A stretch of DNA of 64,000 nucleotides from assembly GCA_012515235.1 (NCBI GenBank), contig JAAYYU010000142.1, forward strand, positions 36,996 to 100,995, written 5' to 3'. The position numbers and the translations under genes were made by a program. Positions 36,233 through 45,882 of this stretch are shown here, one piece after another. The notes beneath the pieces are model-generated. The model had not been told where the DNA came from, searched no databases, and was given only the letters and a program-made list of their open reading frames with translations. Source of the DNA: Candidatus Anammoximicrobium sp. (GTDB lineage: Bacteria > Planctomycetota > Planctomycetia > Pirellulales > Pirellulaceae). Each line of letters begins with the position of its first letter. Within the stretch, counting starts at the first letter, position 1.

Positions 36233-37603
36233 TCACACCTGATCGTCGATGGTCCAGGGCTTGCGGTACACCCGGTTGAACAGGCCCATGGCTTCGGGGT
36301 CGTCGAGGATCTGCTCGGTCTTCGGGTCGATTCGCAACTTGCGGCCGCCGAGCCGGCAGCTGATGTTGGCGTAGTGTACCAGCAGCATGCTGCGGTGGCC
36401 TTCCTCGATGTCGGCGTTGGGCCGCGTGCGGCTCCTGACCGACTGCACGAAGTTCTCCTTGTGGTACGGATCGGGATAGCGGCCGTACATCTGGTCTTTG
36501 ACGACCGGTTCCCGGTTCTTGGGGCGGACGAAGACTTGCCAGCCGCCGCCCATCCGGCCCACGAACATCACGCCCTTGTCGCCGTACAACTCGATCCGCG
36601 TGGCGTTCTGAGGCCAATAGGGGAAGATGTCGCCGTTGCGGATTCCGTCGTCGCTCCGGAGCATATACGACGTATAGACCGTCTGCTCGTAACACAGCCG
36701 CAGTTGCGGGAACTCGAAGACGGCCAGTTGGGTGTCGGGCGTTTCGGCTGCCCCTTGGGTATTGAACCGCCCGCCGCTGCAGTACACGCCGCTCGGATAA
36801 TCGACGCCGCACAGCCAGCGGGCCAGGTCCAGCTGATGGATTCCCTGATAGGCCATCTGGCCGCCGGCGTAGTCCCAGAGTTGACGCCACTGGGTATGGA
36901 TCGCCTTGTTGTACTTGCGTTCCGGGGCGGGGCCGTTCCACATGTCCCAGTCCAAGGTATCGGGCGGGTCGGAATCCGGCCCCCACTGAAAGTCCGACTC
37001 GTAACATTGCTCGATCACGCGGCACAGATGCACTCGGCCCAACCGGCCCTCTTCCAGATATTGTTTGGCGGCCAGGTTGTAGGGAGCGCTGCGGTTCTGG
37101 GTGCCGATCTGCACGATGCGCTGGTGCTTTCGAGCCGCCTCGACGGCCCGGCGGCCTTCCCAGCCATTGTGGCTCTGCGGCTTCTCGCAATAAACGTCCT
37201 TGCCGGCGCGGCAGCACAGGATCGTCGCCAGGGCGTGCCAGTGCGGCGGCGTGGCGATCACCACCGCGTCAACCGCGGCGTCGGCGAGCAGTTCGCGGAA
37301 GTCCTGCAGGCACTGGGGCCGCTTGCCTGCCTGGCGCGCCGCGTACGCCTCTGCGCGCGGTTCGTGCAGCGCGCGGTTTACGTCGCACACGTAGCTGATC
37401 TCGCAATCGCCGCGCTCCAGGAACCCCAAGGCCAGCGAGTGGCCTCGGCCGCCACCCACGCCGACCATCGCCAGCGCGAGCCGGTCGTTGGCTGGCGTGG
37501 CCCGGGCCGATCGAGGGTCGGCAAGAATCGTCGCGCCGGCAGCGAAGCCGAGCGCAGTTTTTCCGCTACGGTCAAGGAAGCGGCGCCGGTTGATTTCTGA
37601 CAT
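36233..37603 (-). CDS. Tat-exported Gfo/Idh/MocA family oxidoreductase
   Basis: A 456-residue relative of the oxidoreductase at 34535. It opens with a twin-arginine signal (NRRRFLDRSG) and has the Rossmann motif AMVGVGGGRGHS, and DVYCEKPQSHNG with the EKP catalytic pattern. The region LRTGHLAA does not occur; instead the C-terminal part contains YQGIHQLDLARWLCG and FVGRMGGGWQVF, typical of the second domain. The substrate is not deducible. The gene converges on the previous one and is divergent from the cytochrome-propeller gene at 37857. Confidence 0.9.
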   Translation of the reverse strand: MSEINRRRFLDRSGKTALGFAAGATILADPRSARATPANDRLALAMVGVGGGRGHSLALGFLERGDCEISYVCDVNRALHEPRAEAYAARQAGKRPQCLQDFRELLADAAVDAVVIATPPHWHALATILCCRAGKDVYCEKPQSHNGWEGRRAVEAARKHQRIVQIGTQNRSAPYNLAAKQYLEEGRLGRVHLCRVIEQCYESDFQWGPDSDPPDTLDWDMWNGPAPERKYNKAIHTQWRQLWDYAGGQMAYQGIHQLDLARWLCGVDYPSGVYCSGGRFNTQGAAETPDTQLAVFEFPQLRLCYEQTVYTSYMLRSDDGIRNGDIFPYWPQNATRIELYGDKGVMFVGRMGGGWQVFVRPKNREPVVKDQMYGRYPDPYHKENFVQSVRSRTRPNADIEEGHRSMLLVHYANISCRLGGRKLRIDPKTEQILDDPEAMGLFNRVYRKPWTIDDQV

Positions 37604-37856
37604 GGCAGCAAACTCGTTTCTGAAATCCGAAGTCTCTCGTGGCGGCCGTTTTCGTGGCGGCCCTTCCAGCCCGGTTCACTTGAGCTACGGTTCCCAAGCG
37701 GGCGACGATCATCGTAGCACATCGACCTGGTGTTTCAACCGGATCGCGAAAAGCGGTTGGAGCGCTGGACACGAGCCTGGCAGAACGTGGTAAGATAACA
37801 AGCGAGACCAGTCCGACTGTATTCCAGACTGCTCAACCGTGAGGAGGCGACGGCAC

Positions 37857-39749
37857 ATGAAGGCCGCTGGGTTTGGGGAATGGCTGCGTGGCGGATTGCT
37901 CGTCCTGGCGGCGGGCGGTTCGGCTTGGGCGAGCGAGGCGGCGCGAACTCCGGCCGCCGCGTACCTGGGGCCCTCAGCCGTCGCCGTGTCGGGCGACGGG
38001 CGAGTGCTGTATGCCTGCCTGGCCGATGCCAGGGCGTTGGCGATCGTCGACCTGCCGGACGTTAAGGCGATCCGCACCGTCCGGCTGCCGGCCGAGCCGA
38101 CGGGCCTGACGCTTCGCCGCGACGGTCAGCGGATCTACGTGACCTGTGCCGCGGCGGCCAGTTCGGTGCTGGAGATCGACGCGGCTGCGGGCGAGATTCT
38201 GGCGAATTTTCCCGCCGGCCACACGGCCACGGCCCCGGCGCTCGCGCCCGACGGCCAGCGTCTGTACGTGTGCAATCGCTTCGACCACGACGTGTCGGTG
38301 ATCGATCTGGAACAGCGTCAGGAAGTCGCGCGCGTCGCGGCGGTGCGGGAACCGATCGCCGCGGCGGTCTCGCCCGACGGCCGAGAGTTGTGGGTGGCCA
38401 ATCTTCTGCCGGCGAGTCCGGCCAACCGGTTCGGCGTGCTGGCGGCTGCCGCCGCGGTGACCGTGGTCGATACCCGCACGTTGCAAGCGGCCCAGGTGCG
38501 GTTGATCACCGGCAGCACCAGCGTGCGGGGAATCGCGTTCACTCCGGACGGCAAGTACGTCGTGCTGGCGCATATCCTGGCCCGCTATCACATGCCCACC
38601 ATCCGGGTCGATTCGAGCTGGATGAACGGCAACGCCTTGACCGTGATCGACGTCGGCCGCCGCGAGGTACTGAACACCGTGCTGCTGGACGGTTTCGTGG
38701 AGGGGGCGGCGAATCCCTGGGATATCGCTTGCACGGCGGACGGCCGCTGGATCTGCGTCTCCCACGCGGGGACGAACGAGTTGAGCGTGATCGACGCCCC
38801 GGCGCTGTTGGCGACCCTCCGGCGTCTGCCCTTGGTCGCTTTCTCCAATGCGGCCTTTTTCAACGGCAACTCAGATGGCTACAGTGCCTCGACCGGCGAA
38901 GACGTCGTCAACGCGCCGGGGTTCCTCGCGGGCATCCGCCGCCGGGTGAAGCTGTCCGGGGTGGGGCCGCGGGGCCTGGCGGTGCGGGGCTCGCAAGTCT
39001 ACGCGACGGAGTATTTTACCGACAGCATCGCGGCCGTGACGCTGAACGCCGAGACCGAAGCCTCGCTGCGCAGTCTTCCGCTGGGTCCGCGGCCGCAATG
39101 GGACGAAGTCCGCCGCGGCGAAGTGCTGTTCCACGACGGCCGCCTGTGTCTGGAATGCTGGCAGAGTTGTGCCAGTTGCCATCCGGACGGGCGCGCCGAC
39201 GCCCTGAACTGGGACCTGCTGAACGACGGCGAAGGCAACCCGAAGAACACGCTCAGCTTGCTCTGGTCGCACCGGACTGCCCCGGCCATGGCTTCCGGCG
39301 TGCGGCCCACGGCGGAAGCCGCCGTCCGCTCCGGGATCAAACATATTCTGATGACGGAGCGGCCTGAGTCCGAGGCGGCGGCGATCGACGCCTGGCTCCA
39401 GTCGCTGCAGCCCGTGCCCAGTCCGGCGCTGGTGGAGGGACGGCTCAGCCCGGCAGCCGAGCGGGGCCGGCAACTGTTCCACAGCGACCGGTGCGGCTGC
39501 GCCAAATGCCATCCGGCGCCGCTGTACACCGATCGAAAGACGCACGACGTAGGGTCCCGCGGCGAATTGGACGAGCGGTCGGCGTTCGACACCCCGATGC
39601 TGGTGGAAGTCTGGCGGACCGCGCCCTACCTGCACGACGGACGTTACACCACGATTGAACAGCTGTTGGCGGAGGGCAAGCACGGCGGTGCGGACAAACT
39701 GAGTGAGGAGGAACTGGCCGCCCTGGTCCAATTTGTCCTGTCGCTGTGA
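37857..39749 (+). CDS. beta-propeller (YVTN-type) di-haem cytochrome c protein, copy 1
   Basis: A 630-residue exported protein. A signal peptide ends near GGSAWAS. Residues about 30-400 are a beta-propeller with repeated units of the form DLPDVKAIRTVRLPAEPTGL and SPDGRELWVANLL. The C-terminal part binds two haems: CASCH at residues 438-442 and CAKCH at 548-552, set in a cytochrome c peroxidase-like context (FDTPMLVEVWRTAPYLHDGR). It probably acts as a periplasmic electron-transfer or oxidase protein. ATG 37857 is fixed by GAGGAGG ten bases upstream. A close paralogue follows 51 bases after the stop, a tandem duplication. Confidence 0.86.
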   Translation: MKAAGFGEWLRGGLLVLAAGGSAWASEAARTPAAAYLGPSAVAVSGDGRVLYACLADARALAIVDLPDVKAIRTVRLPAEPTGLTLRRDGQRIYVTCAAAASSVLEIDAAAGEILANFPAGHTATAPALAPDGQRLYVCNRFDHDVSVIDLEQRQEVARVAAVREPIAAAVSPDGRELWVANLLPASPANRFGVLAAAAAVTVVDTRTLQAAQVRLITGSTSVRGIAFTPDGKYVVLAHILARYHMPTIRVDSSWMNGNALTVIDVGRREVLNTVLLDGFVEGAANPWDIACTADGRWICVSHAGTNELSVIDAPALLATLRRLPLVAFSNAAFFNGNSDGYSASTGEDVVNAPGFLAGIRRRVKLSGVGPRGLAVRGSQVYATEYFTDSIAAVTLNAETEASLRSLPLGPRPQWDEVRRGEVLFHDGRLCLECWQSCASCHPDGRADALNWDLLNDGEGNPKNTLSLLWSHRTAPAMASGVRPTAEAAVRSGIKHILMTERPESEAAAIDAWLQSLQPVPSPALVEGRLSPAAERGRQLFHSDRCGCAKCHPAPLYTDRKTHDVGSRGELDERSAFDTPMLVEVWRTAPYLHDGRYTTIEQLLAEGKHGGADKLSEEELAALVQFVLSL

Positions 39750-39799
39750 ATCAGGAGGCTTCCGTTTCGGGCTGTTCGGCAAGGGAGGGATGACAAGCG

Positions 39800-41695
39800 A
39801 TGAAGGCTGTCCGATCGTTCGCCAAGTGGTGTGGGGGATTGCTTGTCTTCGTGGCATCTGGTGCCGCGCTGGCCGACGACGACGCCCCGTCGCAGGCGAC
39901 TGCCTGGCTGGGCCCCTCGGCGATGGCGGTCTCGGCCGATGGACAAATGCTGTTCGTGTGCTTGTCCGACGCCCGGCAGTTGGCGATCGTCGATCTGCCG
40001 AATGCGAAGGCGATCCGCAGAGTTCGAACGCCGGCTGAGCCGACGGGATTGGCGCTCTGCCGCGACGGGCGGCGCGTCTGGGTGACCTGTGCCGCGGTGG
40101 CCAGTTCGGTGCTGGAGATCGACGCGGCTTCGGGCCAGACGTTGGCGAGTTTTCCCGCGGGCCACACGGCCACCGCCCCGGTGCTCTCGCCCGATGGCCA
40201 GCGGCTGTACGTGTGCAACCGCTTCGATCACGACGTCTCGGTGCTCGACCTGGCGCAGCGCCGGGAGTTAACGCGCGTGGCGGCGGTGCGCGAGCCGGTT
40301 GCCGCGGCGGTCTCGCCCGACGGCAAGGAGTTGTGGGTGGCCAATCTCTTGCAGGCGGGTTCCGCCAACCGGTTCGGGGTGCTGGCGGCCGCCGCCGTGG
40401 TCACCGTGGCCGATACGGCCACGTTTCAGACGGCCGAGATCCGGCTGGTCACCGGCAGCACGAGCGTCCGCGGACTGGCGTTCACTCCGGACGGCAGGTA
40501 TGTGCTGCTCGCTCATCTCGTCGCCCGCTATCACATGCCGACCATCCGAGTCGATTCGGGCTGGATGAATTCCAACGCGCTGACGGTGATCGACGTTCGC
40601 CGGCGCGAGGTGTTGAACACCGTCCTCCTGGATGACATCTTGGAAGGGTCGGCCAACCCGTGGGGAGTCGCCAGCACGGCCGACGGGCTCTGGATCTGCG
40701 TCTCCCACGCGGGCACCGGCGAGCTGAGCGTGATCGACGCCCCGGTGTTCTTGTCGATGCTCCGGGAAGTGCCGCTGGTGGCGTTCTCCAACGCGGCCTT
40801 TTTCGACGGCGGCTCGGACGGCTACAGTCTTGACAATGACGGCGAAAACGTCGTCAACGTGCCGGGCTTTCTGGGCGGCATGCGGCGGCGCGTGAGGCTG
40901 CCCGGCGTGGGGCCGCGAAGTCTGGCGGTTTGGGGTTCGCAGGTTTACGTGGCGGAGTACTTCAGCGACAGCATCGCGGTCGTGACGATGACGGACCAGG
41001 AGGCCCTTCCGGTTCGCAGCCTGCCGCTGGGCCCGCAGCCCCAGTGGAACGAAGTCCGCCGCGGTGAAGTGCTGTTTCACGACGGCCGCGTCTGCCTGGA
41101 AAGCTGGCAGAGCTGCGCCAGTTGTCATCCCGACGGCCGCGCCGACGCACTGAATTGGGACCTGCTGAACGACGGCGAGGGCAATCCCAAGAACACGCTG
41201 AGCCTGCTTTGGTCGCACCGGACTCCCCCGTGCATGGCTTCCGGCGTGCGGCCGACGGCGGAGTCTGCCGTCCGCTCCGGCTTCAAGAACATCTTGATGT
41301 CCGAACGGCCCGAAGCCGAGGCGGCCGCGATCGACGCCTGGCTTCAGTCGCTGGCCCCGCTGCCCAGTCCCTGGCTGGTGCAGGGGCGGCTGAGTCCGGC
41401 GGCCGAGCGAGGCCGGGCGTTGTTTCACAGCGAACGGGCCGGCTGTGCCAAGTGCCATCCCGCTCCGCTGTACAGCGACCTGAAGCCGCACGACGTGGGG
41501 ACCCGAGGCGAGTTGGACGAGCGGGCGGCGTTCGACACGCCGACGCTGGTGGAAGCCTGGCGGACCGCACCGTACCTGCACGACGGGCGCTATACCACGG
41601 TCGAGCAATTGCTGACCGAGGGCAAGCACGGCCGCGCGAGCCAGTTGAGCGACAAAGAAATCGCCGACTTGGCGCACTTCGTCCGGTCGCTGTGA
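39800..41695 (+). CDS. beta-propeller (YVTN-type) di-haem cytochrome c protein, copy 2
   Basis: A 631-residue paralogue of the protein at 37857, alike over its whole length with few gaps. The signal peptide ends near SGAALADD. Haem sites are CASCH at residues 439-443 and CAKCH at 549-553. One difference is that copy 1 has an extra Cys (CLECWQSCASCH) where copy 2 has Ser (CLESWQSCASCH). A GGGAGG sequence lies upstream of the ATG. A strong palindrome follows the stop at 41723-41743. The two copies probably form one operon and could form a heterodimer or have different substrates. Confidence 0.86.
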   Translation: MKAVRSFAKWCGGLLVFVASGAALADDDAPSQATAWLGPSAMAVSADGQMLFVCLSDARQLAIVDLPNAKAIRRVRTPAEPTGLALCRDGRRVWVTCAAVASSVLEIDAASGQTLASFPAGHTATAPVLSPDGQRLYVCNRFDHDVSVLDLAQRRELTRVAAVREPVAAAVSPDGKELWVANLLQAGSANRFGVLAAAAVVTVADTATFQTAEIRLVTGSTSVRGLAFTPDGRYVLLAHLVARYHMPTIRVDSGWMNSNALTVIDVRRREVLNTVLLDDILEGSANPWGVASTADGLWICVSHAGTGELSVIDAPVFLSMLREVPLVAFSNAAFFDGGSDGYSLDNDGENVVNVPGFLGGMRRRVRLPGVGPRSLAVWGSQVYVAEYFSDSIAVVTMTDQEALPVRSLPLGPQPQWNEVRRGEVLFHDGRVCLESWQSCASCHPDGRADALNWDLLNDGEGNPKNTLSLLWSHRTPPCMASGVRPTAESAVRSGFKNILMSERPEAEAAAIDAWLQSLAPLPSPWLVQGRLSPAAERGRALFHSERAGCAKCHPAPLYSDLKPHDVGTRGELDERAAFDTPTLVEAWRTAPYLHDGRYTTVEQLLTEGKHGRASQLSDKEIADLAHFVRSL

Positions 41696-41722
41696 CCGCC
41701 TCCCGCAGGGTCGAGTTCGCAC

Positions 41723-41743
41723 AAAGGGGTCAGGACCCCTTTT
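41723..41743. terminator. palindrome between convergent genes, probable bidirectional terminator
   Basis: AAAGGGGTC (41723-41731) pairs perfectly with GACCCCTTT (41734-41742), with AG between and an extra T after. Similar fragments (AAAAGAGTCCTGCCCCTTTTT, GAACCCCTTTTCGCGAA) follow to 41790. It lies between the second cytochrome gene and the convergent hydrolase gene, and has A- and T-runs on both strands, so it could stop transcription both ways. It also looks like a repeat family. Confidence 0.5.
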
Positions 41744-41908
41744 CGCGATTGCAAAAGAGTCCTGCCCCTTTTTGCGAACCCCTTTTCGCGAACCGGCGCA
41801 GCCGGACCCGCGGCGAAAGGGCGGACAGCCTCTACGGTCGGAGCGTCGTGCTGAGGCGGGAGACGCAAGCACAACTGCGGTCCGCATACGACTACGGCCT
41901 GCCCACAA

Positions 41909-44902
41909 CTACTGCTGGGCCGCGGCGTCGCGGTGCGGGAGGGGTGACAGCAGCCAATGGCCGAGGGGGCGGAGAAAGCGGATCCCGTTGCGGGTGCCGC
42001 GGTTCAGGCCCGCCTCGTCCACGGCGGCAATGGCGAGCACCTGCTGGTCGGCAAAACGCTTGATGCGGTAGCCGCCGAGGCCTGGATAACGCTTGTCGAG
42101 CTGCAAGTCGATCTGGTCAGCCAAGGTCTTAACCGGCTTGTCGGTCGCCAGACCCACCAACAGCTTGGGGCCGGCAACGGAGGACAAGTCATCGGTCGGC
42201 TGGACCGGCAGGGTCACGCCGCAGCAGCAGCGGATGTGCTCGGCCAACTGTTGCGCCGCCTGCCTGGCTGCAGGCGATCCGGGCGCGTGGACCAGGGTGA
42301 TCTGCGGCTGGCCGTCGCGGACCAGCGCCCAGTCGTGCCATTCGACCTGCACATCCGCCGGCGATACGTGCGGGGCCATTTCCCGGAGGATGCCCAGCAC
42401 GTGGCGTTTGGCGGCTTCGATCGCCCGCGTGCTGTCGGCGGTCGCGGCCAGGTAACGGTAATCCAGCACTGGGCCGTCCTTGGGTTCGTGATGATAATGG
42501 ACTTCGCGTTGACCGATGGCCAGCGGGCCCTGCTCGGTGAACCACAGCGCCCGCTCGGCCTCGATCTGCTCCAGACGCCGGCGCCACGTGCCCTCGGCCC
42601 GCGTCTTCAACCTTGGCAGGTACCACTCGATCATGCGAGCCAGGTTGGCGTCGTCCACGCCGTCGCGGGCGCCTTCCCAGTCGCTGGAGGTGAGCATGTC
42701 GATCGACGCATCGTCCAGGTCGGACGAGCCGTAGGCCAGCAGTCGCTCGCCCTGGACCCCGCCCGTCCGGAACCAGGACTGGGCCGTGAAATCGACGTAG
42801 TACAGCCAACCTTTCCAGATCGGCCCGGTGCGGATGAAGTGTGCGGGCGGGCCCTGTTGAACCACCGACCAGCCCAGGATGCGGCTTTGGTGGTGCGGGA
42901 AGCGCACGGCCAATCCTGTGCCGCCGCGCGTGAAACCGACCTGGCTCTGGGCCGGCAGTTGGACGAAGCCCTCGCGCAGAAACCGCCGCAGGTTCGGATA
43001 CCCGTACTGGTACATGCCGAAGTCGCGGGTCCAGGGGGCGAACGAGTTCACTTGCTGGGGCGTCATCCAGCCGGGTGTCGTCCAGGTGGAGCCCGGCCCC
43101 AACCCCGCGGCGCAGTAGGCCTTGGCACGCGGCAGGTAGTTCTTCTGGATCGCCGTATAGCTGGGCTCGTCGGTCCACATCGGATAGGCCGTCAGGAAGC
43201 CCCGTTCGGACAGGTACTCCTGCAGTTGGGCATAGTAGTCCACGTACGCGGCCCGCCAGTCTTCGGGCCAGCGTTCATAGGGCTCGGTCATGTCGCACGT
43301 CCGGCCGGTGAGGGCGTCGGCCCACCACTGGCCGGTGCGAGTGTCCTTGAGCGTCAAGAAAGTGATGCCGTGGTCGAGGTACAGGTCCAGCCAGTCGTCC
43401 CACTGGCGCGTGAAGTCCAGCCGCGGCGGCGGAGTCCGGCCGCGCAGCAGGCTGGCCTTGGCTCGCAAGGCGTCCTGGAGCGTCGTCTCGGTGCTCCGGA
43501 GCCGGATCTTCTGCGCGTCGGGGTAGGAGATCACGCCGGCGTCGCAGCGTTGCCGGCCCATCTCGCGAGCCAGTCGCGGATCCGCCCCGATGCCGCCGCC
43601 CCAAGTCCGCAACTGGACGATCCGCGGGTCCGGCATCAGGATCGGCGCCACCTCGACGCGGATCGGCAACTCGGCCAGTCGCTCGCCAGCGGCCGTCGAG
43701 AACTCCAGGCGGCTGGTGTACGCGCCCGGCGCCAGCCCGCGCGTGTTGACCTGGACCCAGACCGTCCTCGGCTCGTACCGCGCCAACCGGAAAGCCGGTC
43801 TGCCCGCCGATGTCAACGGCTCCGCGGGAATCAAGTAAAAAGGTCCCCGCCGCGAACGGTCCACGTGGGCGTAGCCTTGGGGGGGGGGGGCGATGGGCAC
43901 CTCCGGCGCCTGCCCCATGACCAGGACGCGGAGCGCGCCGGGCAAGCAGGTCTGCGTGTCGCCGCGGGCAACGGCGGCGGTGAGAGGCGCGCACTTGACG
44001 CGCACCTCGCCCACGTCCTGCGCCGCCTGGGCGCAGAAGAACGCCGTATCGATCTCTTCCCGCGCAGACGCGAAATCCAGGGTCGCGAGCAACTCCTCAG
44101 GCCGAGGACCGCAGGGGCGCCAGATCAGTCGGGACTCGACCGATCCGTCCCAATCGCGCTGCCAGAGGACCAGTTGGCGGCCGGGAGCGGCTGCGCCGAG
44201 CAGCGTCGCGGCCTGGGCCGACTCCGTCAGCGGCCCGGCCTGGGCCACCAGGTTGCGATAGATGCGCAGCACCTGGGCTTTCGTCGTTTCGTCGCGGCAG
44301 TCGTAAGGCCCGTAGGTCGAAAAGATGAATCGGCCCGCGCCCAGCGGCTGGTAGCCCAGCGTAGAGAACTCGCCGGACTTGCCCAGCACGTTCACGCCCT
44401 CGAATTTCATCAGCGCGTGATAGCCGCTCAGCCACGGCGTCCCGGCGGCCGCGACTCCGGCCAGACAGGGATCGCCTGTCCGCAGAACCTCGGCCTGCCA
44501 GCCTTTTTGCGCATAGCCCCAGGTGGCCGCTCCGATCCACGGCGCAGCCTTGAACGGCCGATCCAGCGCGCCGATGATCGCTCCGTTGGTCATCAGCAGA
44601 TGCCCGCCGGACTCGACGTACGCCTTGGCCGCCGCCGTCTCGTCGGGCGTGAATTTGCGCGGGCATTCGCGCAGCCAGACGACCATCGAGTATTTGGGGA
44701 ACTCCGCAGGTTCGAGAAACTCGCCCCGGTCCTCGGACACGACGCCCAGTTCCGCGGTCACGTAGTATTCAAAGAACCGCCGATCGGCCTTGCCCAAGGC
44801 GACGGAGCCGACCAGCGCCACCGGCCGCGGTTCGGCGCCCCAGGCAGCGCACAGCCCACACATCCAAACCAACCACGCCGCGCCGCTCCGCCAACTCCAC
44901 AT
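41909..44902 (-). CDS. large exported DUF4091/GH123-like glycoside hydrolase
   Basis: A 997-residue exported protein. The signal peptide (GAAWLVWMCGLCAAWGAEP) is followed by a gasdermin-free leader of unknown type, then a DUF4091-like catalytic domain with the segment YPMWTDEPSYTAIQ, a pair of acidic residues typical of the GH123-related group. The C-terminal 150 residues (LVGLATDKPVKTL, GGYRIKRF) look like the N-terminal alpha/beta domain of GH20 or GH67 enzymes. So it probably removes a sugar from a glycan. ATG 44902 is supported by GGGGA about nine bases upstream; earlier in-frame codons have no homology. The coding strand contains a run of 12 C at 43890-43879. A NodB-like gene lies upstream on the same strand. 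Confidence 0.72.
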   Translation of the reverse strand: MWSWRSGAAWLVWMCGLCAAWGAEPRPVALVGSVALGKADRRFFEYYVTAELGVVSEDRGEFLEPAEFPKYSMVVWLRECPRKFTPDETAAAKAYVESGGHLLMTNGAIIGALDRPFKAAPWIGAATWGYAQKGWQAEVLRTGDPCLAGVAAAGTPWLSGYHALMKFEGVNVLGKSGEFSTLGYQPLGAGRFIFSTYGPYDCRDETTKAQVLRIYRNLVAQAGPLTESAQAATLLGAAAPGRQLVLWQRDWDGSVESRLIWRPCGPRPEELLATLDFASAREEIDTAFFCAQAAQDVGEVRVKCAPLTAAVARGDTQTCLPGALRVLVMGQAPEVPIAPPPQGYAHVDRSRRGPFYLIPAEPLTSAGRPAFRLARYEPRTVWVQVNTRGLAPGAYTSRLEFSTAAGERLAELPIRVEVAPILMPDPRIVQLRTWGGGIGADPRLAREMGRQRCDAGVISYPDAQKIRLRSTETTLQDALRAKASLLRGRTPPPRLDFTRQWDDWLDLYLDHGITFLTLKDTRTGQWWADALTGRTCDMTEPYERWPEDWRAAYVDYYAQLQEYLSERGFLTAYPMWTDEPSYTAIQKNYLPRAKAYCAAGLGPGSTWTTPGWMTPQQVNSFAPWTRDFGMYQYGYPNLRRFLREGFVQLPAQSQVGFTRGGTGLAVRFPHHQSRILGWSVVQQGPPAHFIRTGPIWKGWLYYVDFTAQSWFRTGGVQGERLLAYGSSDLDDASIDMLTSSDWEGARDGVDDANLARMIEWYLPRLKTRAEGTWRRRLEQIEAERALWFTEQGPLAIGQREVHYHHEPKDGPVLDYRYLAATADSTRAIEAAKRHVLGILREMAPHVSPADVQVEWHDWALVRDGQPQITLVHAPGSPAARQAAQQLAEHIRCCCGVTLPVQPTDDLSSVAGPKLLVGLATDKPVKTLADQIDLQLDKRYPGLGGYRIKRFADQQVLAIAAVDEAGLNRGTRNGIRFLRPLGHWLLSPLPHRDAAAQQ

Positions 44903-45004
44903 GCGATTCCCCTTTTTCCGTCTCGATGAACCAGCGTTGCTCCCCTGCGTGCCGGGCGTCTTGCGGCCTGCGGCGGACCAGTCGCCCACCGCTTGCCGGG
45001 CCGC

Positions 45005-45784
45005 TCACCGCCCGGCGAACTTCGCCAGATACTCCGACGGCGTCACGAACAAGCAGCCCTTGGCTTGCAGGAATCCGATGATCTTGACGAATCCTTCCCA
45101 GCGTTTGTCGTCCCAGGCGTTGGGATGGCCTTGCAGCGCCAGGCAGGCCTTGTCGCTGGCGTTCCGCTCGTACAGTTGTTGGAACTTGTCAAAGTCGGGC
45201 ACGAACGTCGGGTTCTCCAGCACCAGGACCCGTTCGAAGACAAACTGCCTGGCCTCCTTCGGATCGTAGAAGCACATCTTGATTTCGGGGAAGTCCTGCA
45301 GGGCCTTGGCGGTGTCGCGGTTCGTCCCGCTCCAATGCGGCCCGAAGGCCCGCAGTTCGATTCCCAGCTTCTCTCGGGCCAGTCGCTGCGTCTTCTCCAG
45401 GGCGGCCTTCTGTTCTGTCAACGGCCCCTCAAATTCGCCGGCCGGGTCCTCGCGTCGCCGGTCGCGGTAGCCGTGGTTCCAGAATTCGACGGTTCCCTGG
45501 TTGTGCAGCGTCTTGATCCAGGCGAAGTAGGCCGGGTTGTCCCGCTCCAGCGACCAGCCGATGAGGCCGTAGGACGCCTTCAGGCGGTTCTTTTCGATGA
45601 AGTCGGTGACCCGCTGCCAGCGTGGGGAGACCGGGCAGGTTCCATGAGCGCCCTGGGCCGTCACGTCATCCAGCTTGAGCACGATCAGCTGGGGAGTCTG
45701 TTGCTGCGATTCGGCGCCGCTGGCGGCGGGGCTGGTCAGGCACATGGCCACGACGGCCGCTGGCCAAAGGGATGCGAGTTTCAC
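45005..45784 (-). CDS. exported NodB-like polysaccharide deacetylase
   Basis: A 259-residue exported protein. A signal peptide (WPAAVVAMCLTSPAASGAE) precedes a carbohydrate esterase fold: LIVLKLDDVTAQ with the paired Asp residues, then FWNHGYRD (the His-Asp region) and HPNAWDDKRWEGF near the end. The match to NodB deacetylases is distant, so activity is uncertain. The GTG start at 45784 is fixed by GAGGAGG five bases upstream; a longer open frame runs into the regulator gene but is out of family. It lies between the hydrolase at 41909 and the NtrC-type regulator. Confidence 0.75.
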   Translation of the reverse strand: MKLASLWPAAVVAMCLTSPAASGAESQQQTPQLIVLKLDDVTAQGAHGTCPVSPRWQRVTDFIEKNRLKASYGLIGWSLERDNPAYFAWIKTLHNQGTVEFWNHGYRDRRREDPAGEFEGPLTEQKAALEKTQRLAREKLGIELRAFGPHWSGTNRDTAKALQDFPEIKMCFYDPKEARQFVFERVLVLENPTFVPDFDKFQQLYERNASDKACLALQGHPNAWDDKRWEGFVKIIGFLQAKGCLFVTPSEYLAKFAGR

Positions 45785-45882
45785 GATTGCCTCCTCGGGG
45801 ATCGCACGATTTGAATTACCGGCCATCTTACTCGCGGAGCCTTGCGCGTCCAAGCCGAGCGCCGCCGAGCGCCGAACGGCGA

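Noticed and set aside
41957..44929. 990-codon open frame opposite the DUF4091-type hydrolase gene
   Set aside because: The minus-strand gene has a signal peptide, a ribosome-binding site and glycosidase features; the plus-strand frame has none of these and only reflects high GC.
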